Source: Alangreenwoodia sp964438605
GTDB taxonomy: Bacteria > Bacillota > Clostridia > Peptostreptococcales > Anaerovoracaceae
DNA length: 64,000 nt
Direction: 5' to 3'
Assembly (NCBI GenBank): GCA_964438605.1
Contig: CAYTKT010000006.1
Span: forward strand, 1 to 64,000
Numbering within the stretch: position 1 is the stretch's first letter; each line of letters starts with the position of its first letter. A program made the position numbers and the translations under genes. Below, one piece after another: positions 35,816 to 44,109 of the stretch. A model generated the notes under the pieces. It was not told the DNA's origin and did no database searches. It was given only the letters and a program-made list of their open reading frames with translations.

Positions 35816-36223
35816 TCAGATGCACGCTGCAGATTTGGAGGAAACGGCAGCAGCGCTATGTGTTCTGAAACTGCAGGAACAGCCGCAGCTTCTGTGTTCA
35901 CAGTCAAATTTCTGACAGCATGTGTCGTTGTTTTCGCAGACAACATAATTGCCTCCGCAGATTTCAAGCGCAGTACCGTTGACGAGAAAGGAAACAACCT
36001 TTTTTTTCGCATCAGTATAAATGCGCTGAACCGTTGTGCGGGCTACATGCATCTGCTTTGCGCATTGTTCCTGGGTCAAGCCGATATAATCGATCAGGCG
36101 GAGCGTTTCATATTCTTCAAGTGTCATGATCGTCAAGTCTTCCGGGTCTTGGCTGTTCTGACTGTAAAACAGGTTGTTTTTCGGAAGGCTGCAGATTCGC
36201 TTGTTTTTTTCCGGTCTTGCCAT
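35816..36223 (-). CDS. DUF134 family HTH protein with Cys-rich tail
   Basis: 135-residue putative DNA-binding protein. The N-terminus M-A-R-P and the HTH block T-L-E-E-Y-E-T-L-R-L-I-D, then L-T-Q-E-Q-C-A-K-Q-M, then V-A-R-T-T-V-Q-R-I-Y are characteristic of DUF134. The C-terminal 40 residues contain about seven cysteines (G-G-N-Y-V-V-C-E-N, C-C-Q-K-F-D-C, C-G-C-S-C), perhaps a metal-sensing segment. The start is supported by AGAGGATC. Likely autoregulates the two-gene operon; inference only. Confidence 0.85.
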   Translation of the reverse strand: MARPEKNKRICSLPKNNLFYSQNSQDPEDLTIMTLEEYETLRLIDYIGLTQEQCAKQMHVARTTVQRIYTDAKKKVVSFLVNGTALEICGGNYVVCENNDTCCQKFDCEHRSCGCSCSFRTHSAAAVSSKSAACI

Positions 36224-36480
36224 GTTGATCCTCTTTTCTGTTTGCGGTATACTTTTTCAGCGGTCAGGCGACGCTTTGGTTCTGCGCACCGACTGCCAGG
36301 TCTTTTGCAGGAGATAATTCTGTTTCCGGCGAGAAAGGCCGGAAAGCAGGATTAGCGGAGGTGGGCAGCGGGAATGTGTTCTGAAAACCGCTCTTAATAT
36401 AATAATAGCACTATTTTACGCCGATGGTGAAGAAATCGGCGGATTTCTTGAAAAAATTTAAAAAAGTGTATAGAAACCGT

Positions 36481-36509
36481 TTTACATACACCGGAAGTTA
36501 TGATATAAT
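36481..36509 (+). promoter_or_regulatory. Promoter of rpmB
   Basis: TTTACA (36481-36486), 17 bp, TATAAT (36504-36509). The leader to the L28 start is about 105 nt and may contain autoregulatory structure; none recognised. Confidence 0.85.
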
Positions 36510-36622
36510 TTCGATTGTTCATGAATTAATCGAATAAAATGTTTCCGGCTGCGGAAGCAGGGGAGCGTTGATTGGAATATATGCCGCTTTGAACGACGCG
36601 GCAGTTGAAGGAGGTGTTTCAG

Positions 36623-36814
36623 GTGTCCAGAAAATGCGAGATATGCGGAAAAGGTCAGGTTTCAGGAAATGCTGTAAGCCACTCGAACATCCACACGAAA
36701 AGAAAGTGGAATCCGAACATTCAGACTGTAAGAGTAAATGAGAACGGCAGAGTCAGAACGATGAATGTATGCACGCATTGTATCAAAGCGAACAAGGTTA
36801 CAAGAGCTCTTTAA
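36623..36814 (+). CDS. rpmB: 50S ribosomal protein L28
   Basis: 63-residue ribosomal protein of the large subunit. The start is GTG 36623 (V-S-R-K-C-E-I-C-G-K-G), 8 nt after GGAGGTG. The zinc-ribbon form is kept: C-E-I-C and C-T-H-C pairs. The central S-N-I-H-T-K-R-K-W-N-P-N-I-Q block is diagnostic. It is a single gene with promoter and terminator. Confidence 0.97.
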   Translation: MSRKCEICGKGQVSGNAVSHSNIHTKRKWNPNIQTVRVNENGRVRTMNVCTHCIKANKVTRAL

Positions 36815-36829
36815 TATGATTAAAAATCG

Positions 36830-36858
36830 AAGCGTCTGGTGCAGACCGGACGCTTTTT
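36830..36858 (+). terminator. Terminator of rpmB
   Basis: 11-bp stem with one G-T pair (36830-36840 with 36845-36855) and a following T-run. Confidence 0.85.
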
Positions 36859-36894
36859 GTTTACAGCGGCGCACGACGCGGGGAGGAAGAAATT

Positions 36895-37185
36895 ATGGAA
36901 TACGAAGGCGATATGCTGGCAGTCTATAATGACCAGAATATTCCGTTGGAATGTACGATTATCAGCAAGTTTAAAAATGAAGATACGGGCAAAAGTTATC
37001 TTGTTTATACGGATAATTCGAGAAACGAGGAAGGAAAAAAGAATATGTTCGTCGTTTCCTACCGTCCTGAAATTCCGGAGGAGGATAAACTGAGGCCGAT
37101 CGAATCAGCGGAGGAATGGGAGCAGATTAGCGGATTTCTCCAGGAGCTCCGCAAGGTCATCGATGAAAAAGGTCTTGACCTTTAA
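36895..37185 (+). CDS. DUF1292 protein (YrzB-like)
   Basis: 96-residue acidic cytoplasmic protein of the DUF1292 family, widespread in Firmicutes and of unknown function. The pattern D-N-Q-N-I-P-L-E-C-T-I-I, then Y-L-V-Y-T-D and E-E-W-E-Q-I is recognisable. ATG 36895 follows GGAGGAAG. In Bacillus relatives it lies near yrrK/yrzL; here it is beside rpmB. The following 350 bp (37186-37538) hold no recognised gene. Confidence 0.88.
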   Translation: MEYEGDMLAVYNDQNIPLECTIISKFKNEDTGKSYLVYTDNSRNEEGKKNMFVVSYRPEIPEEDKLRPIESAEEWEQISGFLQELRKVIDEKGLDL

Positions 37186-37523
37186 AAATCGTAAAATTTT
37201 TTTACTGCATCAAAACCGTGAAAATCGACTGAATTGTCCGAGCGGACGAACGAACGCCGAAGGGACAGGCTGAGATTGCGGAGGTTTTTTTCTGGCCAGT
37301 TTCTGGCGATACGAGCCGGAGATGTGAAAGCGGATAAGAAGCAGAGCAGACAGGTGAGGCCGGATAAAGATTGATCGGGAACCGATAAAAACGCTCGCGA
37401 TGGAAACCAAGTCGTCAGGGCGTTTTTCATTTGTTGCAGACGGTTTTTCCGGGGGCTGGTCAGGGAAAGTGATACTTTCGTAAATCAGCGAGCGGGAGAG
37501 CATGAAAAAGATTTTTTAAAAAA

Positions 37524-37574
37524 CTGTATACAATAATATTGACATCTGTATGTAAGATGGTAAAATGTATACAG
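37524..37574 (+). promoter_or_regulatory. Promoter flanked by an 8-bp inverted repeat, upstream of amtB
   Basis: TTGACA (37539-37544), 16 bp, TAAAAT (37561-37566). CTGTATAC (37524-37531) and GTATACAG (37567-37574) bracket it and could be an operator for a dimeric regulator. Confidence 0.65.
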
Positions 37575-37578
37575 AACA

Positions 37579-37617
37579 AGGGAGTTCGAAGGTTTTACCT
37601 GCGGACTCTCTTTTTTT
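37579..37617 (+). terminator. Terminator/attenuator right after the amtB-proximal promoter
   Basis: 10-bp stem with two G-T pairs (37579-37588 with 37602-37611) and a second inner AGGT/ACCT pairing, then seven T. It starts only about 6 nt after the predicted transcription start and lies about 145 bp before amtB. Confidence 0.75.
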
Positions 37618-37762
37618 ATCGCTTTGTCTTTCGCAATCTGTCAGTGATGCGATTTCTGAGCAGTTAGGAAGAATGAATGGAATTGTGGAGGTACGAAAGC
37701 AGAAGATTTCCGTGGCCACGGAGATAATTCGCTGAAAATGTAGTTTTAGGGAGGAAATGAAA

Positions 37763-39004
37763 ATGATCGATTCTGGAAACACAGGCTTTCTGTTGATTTG
37801 CACGACCTTCGTGTTTTTTATGACACCTGGGCTGGCATTTTTTTATGGAGGTCTTTCAAGAAGAAAAAATGTATTGAATACGATGATGTCATCTATTTTT
37901 ATCATCGGACTGGCATCCATTATGTGGGTGTTGATCGGCTATTCCCTGTCGTTTTCGGGGAATGTCGGGGGAATCATCGGTACGCTGAAAGCCGTCGGGC
38001 TCAACGGGGTAGGCTGGGAGCCGGGCGCTTACTCGGATTCCATTCCGGAATTGCTGTTTGTGGGGTTCCAGATGATGTTTGCGATTATCACGCCAGCGCT
38101 GATTACCGGTGCGGTTGCCGGAAGAATGAGGTTTAAGGCGCTTTTCTTATTTATCATGATCTGGTCTGTTATCGTCTATTATCCGCTGGCTCACATGGTT
38201 TGGGGCGAAGGCGGTTTTCTGGCGGAAATAGGTTCGGTGGATTTTGCAGGCGGCAACGTCGTACATATCAGCTCAGGCGTTTCAGGCCTTGTCCTGGCCT
38301 TGATTCTTGGAAAGCGTTCGGGATATGAACAGGTTTCCGTTCGGCCGCATAACGTTCCATTCGTCGTTTTAGGAGCATTTTTGCTCTGGTTTGGATGGTT
38401 CGGATTTAATGCGGGAAGTGCGCTGGCGGCTGACGGCCTTGCGGTACATGCGATGATGACGACGAATACGTCCGCAGCGGCAGGTATGCTGTCCTGGATG
38501 CTGATCGATACGATTAAGACCGGAAAACCGACTGTTATCGGTGCCTGCACGGGCGGCGTCATCGGCCTTGTTGCAATTACGCCGGGCGCCGGATTCGTTC
38601 CGATCTGGGCGTCAATTATCATCGGCCTGCTTGTCAGCCCGATTTGTTACTTTGCGGTATCTGTTCTCAAGAAGAAGTTCGGATATGACGACGCGCTGGA
38701 CGCGTTTGGCTGTCACGGCATCGGCGGTATCTGGGGCGGTATTGCCACAGGTCTTTTTGCTAAGAGTTCGATTAACGATGCAGCGCGCTGGGATGGTCTT
38801 GTATTTGGTGACGTCCGTCTATTTGGCGCTCAGATCGCCGGCATTCTCATTACGATTGCCGTTTCTGTCATCGGAACATTGATCTGCGTTGGGATCGTCC
38901 GTCTCTTTACGAAACTCAGAGTCAGTGAGCATGATGAAAAAATCGGCCTTGACAATTCGGAGCATGGGGAATCGGCTTACCCTTCATTTAACGGACTTGA
39001 TTAG
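37763..39004 (+). CDS. amtB: Ammonium transporter AmtB
   Basis: Inner-membrane ammonium channel, about 11 membrane helices, 413 residues. Recognisable: G-L-A-F-F-Y-G-G-L near the start, A-L-I-T-G-A-V-A-G-R-M-R-F, W-F-G-W-F-G-F-N-A-G-S (pore) and the twin-His helices with D-A-F-G-C-H-G-I-G-G-I-W-G. The start is ATG 37763, 8 nt after GGAGG (37750-37754); the ATG at 37757 is too close. A P-II gene follows 282 bp later, the standard sensor partner that plugs the channel when nitrogen is plentiful. Confidence 0.96.
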   Translation: MIDSGNTGFLLICTTFVFFMTPGLAFFYGGLSRRKNVLNTMMSSIFIIGLASIMWVLIGYSLSFSGNVGGIIGTLKAVGLNGVGWEPGAYSDSIPELLFVGFQMMFAIITPALITGAVAGRMRFKALFLFIMIWSVIVYYPLAHMVWGEGGFLAEIGSVDFAGGNVVHISSGVSGLVLALILGKRSGYEQVSVRPHNVPFVVLGAFLLWFGWFGFNAGSALAADGLAVHAMMTTNTSAAAGMLSWMLIDTIKTGKPTVIGACTGGVIGLVAITPGAGFVPIWASIIIGLLVSPICYFAVSVLKKKFGYDDALDAFGCHGIGGIWGGIATGLFAKSSINDAARWDGLVFGDVRLFGAQIAGILITIAVSVIGTLICVGIVRLFTKLRVSEHDEKIGLDNSEHGESAYPSFNGLD

Positions 39005-39286
39005 TCTAAATGGAATACATTAGTTCGATCTTATAAATGCAATCTTATTATAGATAAAAAACGAGAAAGCAGATTTATTTAGATCTGTTTGAAGTTAATT
39101 TAGATGATAGCCAGATATTTAATATGAAGAAGAAAGAAGTTAGCAGCAGATGCTGATTTGAGCCGGAAGCAGAGTGGGATTTTGTGGTCCGGAATTGATG
39201 AAGTTTCTGTTAATGACAGAGTGTACGGGTTTTCGGGCTTTGTGCAATTCAAGGAATCTGTTGCATCTGTAAAATTATGGAGTGAA

Positions 39287-39652
39287 ATGATGAGAAAAAT
39301 AGAGGCGATTGTCAGAGAGGAAAAAATGCAAGACGTGCTTGACGCACTTACCAAGGCTGATATTACCGGGATTACCGTTTATCAGGTTATGGGCTGCGGA
39401 ACGCAGCGGGGTTGTACGGGGATTGTCAGAGGTCAGGAGATCTATACGCAGATCAGACCGAAGATCAAGTTTGAGATCGTCGTATCCGATGAGGAATGGG
39501 AGAAACGCGCCATTGATGCAATTACGTCGGCGGCCAGCACGGGCCATTATGGCGATGGAAAGATTTTCGCGTATGATCTGGATACCGTCATACGGATCAG
39601 AACGGGCGAGCACGGTTACGACGCGATTAACACGTCGAAAGTGGAAGAATAA
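39287..39652 (+). CDS. glnK: P-II nitrogen regulatory protein (GlnK/GlnB type) lacking Tyr51
   Basis: 122-residue trimeric signal protein that binds ATP/ADP and 2-oxoglutarate and controls AmtB. ATG 39287 (M-M-R-K-I-E-A-I-V-R) follows GGAGTG; the longer frame back to 39158 has no homology. The T-loop region is G-C-G-T-Q-R-G-C-T-G-I-V-R-G-Q-E-I-Y, and the C-terminal signature G-D-G-K-I-F-A and R-I-R-T-G-E is intact. The tyrosine normally uridylylated (position 51 in E. coli) aligns with Ile; a Tyr sits one residue later. Control by uridylylation is therefore doubtful. The T-loop also has two Cys not usual there. Confidence 0.93.
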   Translation: MMRKIEAIVREEKMQDVLDALTKADITGITVYQVMGCGTQRGCTGIVRGQEIYTQIRPKIKFEIVVSDEEWEKRAIDAITSAASTGHYGDGKIFAYDLDTVIRIRTGEHGYDAINTSKVEE

Positions 39653-39803
39653 AGTTATTATTTTCACAGGAGAAGGAGAGAACGCTTTATGATTTGATCG
39701 CGGGTCCTGTCTGATCGATGCGATATGTTGTAACTGTAAATGATAAGTGCTCAATCAAAAATTCTTTAAAATCAGAATGATGGCTTTTCCTGCTGAAAGA
39801 ACA

Positions 39804-39856
39804 GAGCGCCTTCCTACCCTTCACGTAAGAAAGTGGAGGATACGAGGGCGCTTTTA
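39804..39856 (+). terminator. Long imperfect hairpin in the glnK-panC spacer
   Basis: 7-bp outer stem (39804-39810 with 39847-39853) with an imperfect inner stem, followed by TTTTAT. Likely the amtB-glnK terminator. The rest of the 39653-40368 spacer contains no gene that I can recognise. Confidence 0.45.
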
Positions 39857-40368
39857 TAGATATGATTTTAAGACAGGTTGGTGTTGGCCGCTGCGCAGAC
39901 ATCGGGCGATTTTGCGTGTATGATTTTAAAAAGCGATACGGCGCTTTACGGTGCGTAACGGGGGCCGGGAATCGTCGCTGTCCGGCGGGTGGAAGTGTTT
40001 CCGTTCTGGAAAAAAGCAGGCGGATCAGTGAAGATTCCATTTTTGAGTGTTTCGCTTTTTTTCTGTTTTACGCGGATGACAGGGCGGGAAAAACAGGATA
40101 TAATCTTTAAAGGCAAATGGAGATGAAGGCCGGAGATACAGTCCGGCAGGTTTCAAGCAATGATTTTTTGCAGCTTGGAAAATATTGTTCGGGGATGGAG
40201 CGCGGATAAATTGACTGTTTGCGGCGCGGTCGATGGCACGCGGCAGATTTTGCCGGATGGGATTTCATTCAGTGCTTTCTCATGCGCGGTCAAACGGCGC
40301 TTTGCCGGACGGAATCTCTTTCATTCGGTCCGGATTTCCCGTCTGATTTGCGCCGGCGTACCGGTGCA

Positions 40369-41232
40369 TCAGACTGGATAACTGAAATTATCGATCAGTC
40401 TTGTGGAACCGATTCTGACGGCGATTGCCACGAGAACAGGCGTCGTGATTATGCCTTCAATATCCTGGAGTGTGACGGAATCGACGACAGAAACGTAATC
40501 GATATCTGCCAGCGGTTCGCTTTCAATTTCGCTGACGATTGCGCTGCGTACGGTGGCCGCGTCGCGTTCGCCGCTGTCCAGCAGTTTTTTTCCGATGTTT
40601 AAAGAGCGGCTGAGGACGGTGGCGGCCTGACGCTCTTTTTCGCTGAGGTACTTGTTTCTCGAGCTCTTTGCGAGGCCGTCTTTTTCACGGATAGTCGGGC
40701 AGCCACAGATTTCGATGTCGATATTTAGGTCGCGCACCATTCGTTTTATGACGGCAAGTTGCTGCGCGTCTTTTTCGCCAAAATAGGCGCGGTCAGCTTT
40801 TGATATATTAAATAACTTGTTTACGACAGTCGTAACTCCCTGGAAGTGAGTTGGCCTGGATTTTCCGCAGAGGACTGACGTAATTTTTTCAACGGCAACA
40901 TATGTTGAAAAATCGGGATCATACATATCCTCCGGTTCCGGGTTAAAAACGATATCAACACCTTCCGACGCGCAGAGAGCGCAATCGGCGTCTAAGTCTC
41001 GGGGATACGCGTCCAGGTCTTCTGTCGGGCCGAATTGGATCGGATTGACGAAGACGCTGACGATAACGCGGTCGTTTTCGGCACAGGCTCTATGAATCAA
41101 GCTTCTGTGGCCGTCGTGAAGGTAACCCATCGTCGGGACAAGGCCGACGGACAGACTTTCTTTTTTCCACTGTCTGGCGATTGCCTGAACTTCATCGGGG
41201 TTTGAAATGATCTGGATGTTGTTTTTCGTCAT
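40369..41232 (-). CDS. panC: Pantothenate synthetase PanC
   Basis: Condenses pantoate and beta-alanine with ATP to pantothenate (coenzyme A pathway). 287 residues with the nucleotidyltransferase motifs P-T-M-G-Y-L-H-D-G-H (28-40), F-V-N-P-I-Q-F-G, G-E-K-D-A-Q-Q and K-S-S-R-N-K-Y-L-S. Length is normal. panB and panD are not in the window, so it is an orphan here; precursors may come from elsewhere in the genome or from the environment. It has its own promoter at 41314-41342 on the minus strand and a GGAGAATC ribosome site. Confidence 0.96.
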   Translation of the reverse strand: MTKNNIQIISNPDEVQAIARQWKKESLSVGLVPTMGYLHDGHRSLIHRACAENDRVIVSVFVNPIQFGPTEDLDAYPRDLDADCALCASEGVDIVFNPEPEDMYDPDFSTYVAVEKITSVLCGKSRPTHFQGVTTVVNKLFNISKADRAYFGEKDAQQLAVIKRMVRDLNIDIEICGCPTIREKDGLAKSSRNKYLSEKERQAATVLSRSLNIGKKLLDSGERDAATVRSAIVSEIESEPLADIDYVSVVDSVTLQDIEGIITTPVLVAIAVRIGSTRLIDNFSYPV

Positions 41233-41313
41233 GACTTTGATTCTCCTTCATGTCTCCCGTACGGGCTGCCGCTTGCCGGATTCCGTCGGGACTTCTGCTG
41301 TATTTACTCAAAT

Positions 41314-41342
41314 ATTGTAATCTTTTTTGCACTTCCCGTCAA
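41314..41342 (-). promoter_or_regulatory. Promoter of panC
   Basis: Minus strand TTGACG (41342-41337), 17 bp, TACAAT (41319-41314), about 80 nt before the start codon. The rest of the 41233-41712 divergent spacer has no recognised gene; a lysine-rich frame overlapping miaB is judged spurious. Confidence 0.82.
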
Positions 41343-41712
41343 TGCAAGGGCGAGGGCGCAGACGGAAACAGGGTGGGGCAGGAAGATGGAGTGAACTGAA
41401 AAACAGGAAAATACAGGATGAAGCAGGCGTCGAAAAAGGGGCGGATTAAAAGATTACATGGAACGATATATGGGATATATGATGATAAAAATTATAAAAA
41501 GGTAAATGGAAGCGTGAGGAACGGGCGCTGCGAACCGGCGAAAGGGAAAAGATACAGGAAAGTAAAGACTGATGGCCCGCAGCGAAGGAAGTTCCTGGAG
41601 TGCTTTGTCTTTAGATGTATAAACGCAGGGTGCGGGCGGCGTGTGATTCATGTTAATATAAAAACAAACAGGAACGCGAAGCGCGGATTTAACTTTAATA
41701 TTGGAGAAAAGA

Positions 41713-43083
41713 ATGGATTGGAATAGAAATAAAACATCGGAAAACGATGCGTCAGCGGAGCAGAAGACGTATTTTATCCAGACTTTCGGATGTCAGATGA
41801 ATGAACACGATTCCGAAAAAATAGCCGGAATGCTGGAGGAAAAAGGTTATCTGCCGGCAAAGGATAGGGAAAACGCTGATGTCATCGTTGTCAACACGTG
41901 CAGTGTCAGGGAAAATGCGGACAACCGGTTTTTCGGGCAGCTCGGCGTCATTAAAAAAATCAAGGAACGACATCCTGATCATATCGTGGCAGTCTGCGGT
42001 TGTATGATGCAGCAGGAGCATATTACGGAGCGAATCAGGCAGAAATATTCCTGGGTGGATATTATGTTCGGCACGATGAGTATTCATGAATTTCCGAGAC
42101 TGCTTGATGAATGTCTGTCAACGCGCAGGAAGGCGATGCTGATTTACGAGAATCAGGAACACGTGATCGAAGGACTGCCGGCCAGAAGGAAGTTCAGCTA
42201 TAAATCTTTCGTCGATATTATGAACGGCTGTAATAATTTTTGTACATACTGCATCGTACCGTATACTCGCGGCCGTGAACGCAGCCGGACGCCGGAATCT
42301 ATTGTGACGGAGATACGCGGCCTTGCAGCCGAAGGCGTAAAAGAAGTGACGCTGTTAGGTCAGAATGTGAATTCTTACGGTAATTGTTCTGATTTTGACT
42401 GTGATTTTGCAGGATTGATTTATATGATTAACGAAATTGATGGAATTGAGCGGATCAGGTTTATGACGTCTCATCCGAAGGACTTATCGGATCGTCTGAT
42501 TCAGGCATTTTGCGACTGTGAAAAACTCTGCCGCCATATCCATCTGCCTGTTCAGTCGGGCAGCACGCGGATTCTGCGCAGAATGAACAGGCGTTATACA
42601 AAGGAAGATTATCTGCAGCTCGTTGAAAAAATACGTGATGCCGTACCGGATATGGCGATTACGACAGATGTGATCGTCGGATTTCCGGGGGAAACGGAGG
42701 AGGATTTTGAGGAAACACTCGATCTCGTCAGGAAGGTCAGGTATGATTCAGCGTTTACATTTTTGTATTCGGTGCGCACGGGCACGCCGGCTGCAGAGTA
42801 TGAGGATCAAGTGTCTGAGAGTATAAAGCATCAGCGGTTTGAGCGCCTCGTTGAGACACTGAATGCGATTACGGCTGAGAAGAATGCGTTATATGCCGGG
42901 CGAACGGAAAAGGTTCTTGTGGAAGGTGTCAGTAAGTCGGATGAACGCACGTGCTCCGGAAGGACAGATACGTTTAAGCTGGTGAATTTCAACGGCGGCG
43001 CAGATCAGATCGGTCAGATTGTCGATGTCAGGATTACGGAGACGAAGACATTCAGCTTGTTTGGAGAGATCGTGGAAGCGTAG
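41713..43083 (+). CDS. miaB: tRNA-2-methylthio-N6-dimethylallyladenosine synthase MiaB
   Basis: Radical-SAM methylthiotransferase modifying A37 of tRNAs reading U-starting codons. 456 residues from ATG 41713, which follows TTGGAGAAAA. The N-terminal UPF0004 domain has cysteines in T-F-G-C-Q-M-N, N-T-C-S-V-R and V-C-G-C-M (first cluster). The radical-SAM core has C-N-N-F-C-T-Y-C. The TRAM domain is C-terminal (from about 390, K-V-L-V-E-G-V). In many Firmicutes miaB precedes mutS/mutL; here it is followed by 383 bp of non-coding DNA. Confidence 0.96.
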   Translation: MDWNRNKTSENDASAEQKTYFIQTFGCQMNEHDSEKIAGMLEEKGYLPAKDRENADVIVVNTCSVRENADNRFFGQLGVIKKIKERHPDHIVAVCGCMMQQEHITERIRQKYSWVDIMFGTMSIHEFPRLLDECLSTRRKAMLIYENQEHVIEGLPARRKFSYKSFVDIMNGCNNFCTYCIVPYTRGRERSRTPESIVTEIRGLAAEGVKEVTLLGQNVNSYGNCSDFDCDFAGLIYMINEIDGIERIRFMTSHPKDLSDRLIQAFCDCEKLCRHIHLPVQSGSTRILRRMNRRYTKEDYLQLVEKIRDAVPDMAITTDVIVGFPGETEEDFEETLDLVRKVRYDSAFTFLYSVRTGTPAAEYEDQVSESIKHQRFERLVETLNAITAEKNALYAGRTEKVLVEGVSKSDERTCSGRTDTFKLVNFNGGADQIGQIVDVRITETKTFSLFGEIVEA

Positions 43084-43144
43084 GAGCAAGACGGCGAAAC
43101 GAGGGAAAAAGGGAAAAGTGAAAAAATAGAGGAAAACAACGCGG

Positions 43145-43166
43145 CAGACGGCAGCGCTGCCGTCTG
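43145..43166. terminator. 22-bp palindrome after miaB
   Basis: Perfect 11-bp arms (CAGACGGCAGC and complement) 62 bp after the miaB stop, with partial extension outward (caac/gttg). No T-tract follows. Possibly a weak terminator. The rest of 43084-43466 holds nothing recognised. Confidence 0.5.
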
Positions 43167-43466
43167 TTGTGGAATCAAAGATACATAAGATGCGGCATGA
43201 GAGCAGCAGACTTGGTATGACAGAAAGACAGGGAAATGGATTTTAAGAAAATAGCGACCGGCTTGATAAAATGGGAAGATGAAGACGCTGGCATAGCGTA
43301 TGAAAGTGCGCCTGCTCGGTAAAAGGATAATGACACGAACGAGGAAACTAGAAACTGCCGCCGCAAAAGCGAGAGTGCAAAGGCAAGAGCTGCAGCAAAG
43401 CTGAAAAACAGTGTGCCAGACGGACCAGAAGATCAGAACAGAAACGGATAGAGGTGAACTCCTGAA

Positions 43467-43853
43467 ATGATGCAATACGTTACGGAACAGGGCAGGACGG
43501 TTATTTGCGATGCGGTCTTTGCCCGGACAGTCATACAAGCGCAGCGCAGTTTTGCGAACCGCATGATTTTTTCGACGCCAAAGGGAAAGCCTGTGAAAGT
43601 TTCACGAACAGGCAGGGAATCTTTGGGATTTTTGTCGGTAGAACATGTCGAAGCGATGAATGCCGTCAATTTAAAGATTTATGTGATCCTGCGCTTTGGT
43701 GTTCCGGCGGCGCCGCTGCTTGAGCAGGCGGCCGACGCTATTCGCAGGGAGACGAAGGATGTTACGGGATTTGACGTCAACCGGATTAATTTCTTTGTTA
43801 CGGGAATCAAAGCAAAAAAACTCGTCCGGCACAATATGGAATATATTTATTGA
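43467..43853 (+). CDS. Asp23/Gls24 family protein (YloU-like)
   Basis: 128-residue Asp23-family protein, a membrane-associated envelope homeostasis factor in Firmicutes. The pattern of this family is visible: early I-C-D-A-V-F-A-R, a central V-N-L-K-I-Y-V-I-L-R-F-G-V block, then A-A-D-A-I-R-R-E-T-K-D-V-T-G-F-D-V-N-R-I-N-F-F-V-T-G-I. Start at ATG 43467 or 43470 after AGAGGTGA. In the common order yloU-fakA(yloV)-recG, fakA (fatty acid kinase DAK domain) sits between; here only 256 AT-rich bp separate this gene from recG. Confidence 0.78.
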   Translation: MMQYVTEQGRTVICDAVFARTVIQAQRSFANRMIFSTPKGKPVKVSRTGRESLGFLSVEHVEAMNAVNLKIYVILRFGVPAAPLLEQAADAIRRETKDVTGFDVNRINFFVTGIKAKKLVRHNMEYIY

Positions 43854-43928
43854 TGTCGGTATGAGATGTTTTCGTTGCTAAATCTGTAAAGTCAATTATC
43901 ATATAGGATTGAGAAGATACCGGCATCA

Positions 43929-43951
43929 TTTGATATAAAAATTATATCAAA
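43929..43951. repeat. Small AT-rich inverted repeat
   Basis: Perfect 10-bp arms (43929-43938, 43942-43951) with an AAA centre, in the AT-rich island between the Asp23-family gene and recG. Confidence 0.6.
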
Positions 43952-44053
43952 ATTAAATATTATAACAATTTAAACCGTGCATTATGGTTTAGATGGATTA
44001 AATTGCAATTGAATGAAAAGATATAATATATAATTTATCAAGAATATAATATA

Positions 44054-44096
44054 CGGAATTAAAATGATTTTATTTCATAAAATCATTTTAATTCTG
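44054..44096 (+). promoter_or_regulatory. AT-rich hairpin in the recG leader
   Basis: 19-bp stem with one G-T pair (44054-44072 with 44078-44096) and a 5-nt loop, ending right at the recG ribosome site (GGAGG, 44098-44102). A TATAAT at 44022-44027 (no good -35) lies just upstream, so the hairpin would be within the 5' leader and could hinder or modulate translation. Confidence 0.6.
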
Positions 44097-44109
44097 CGGA
44101 GGAAGCAGT

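Noticed and set aside
37579..37617. Classic ANTAR (two-hairpin) antitermination leader of amtB
   Set aside because: The predicted start site leaves only ~6 nt before the terminator, so there is no room for the first hairpin.
39158..39286. 43-residue N-terminal extension of the P-II protein
   Set aside because: No P-II protein has it; a start with a ribosome site lies at 39287.
41418..41726. Lys/Arg-rich 102-codon frame overlapping the start of miaB
   Set aside because: No ribosome site, no homology, and it overlaps a certain gene.
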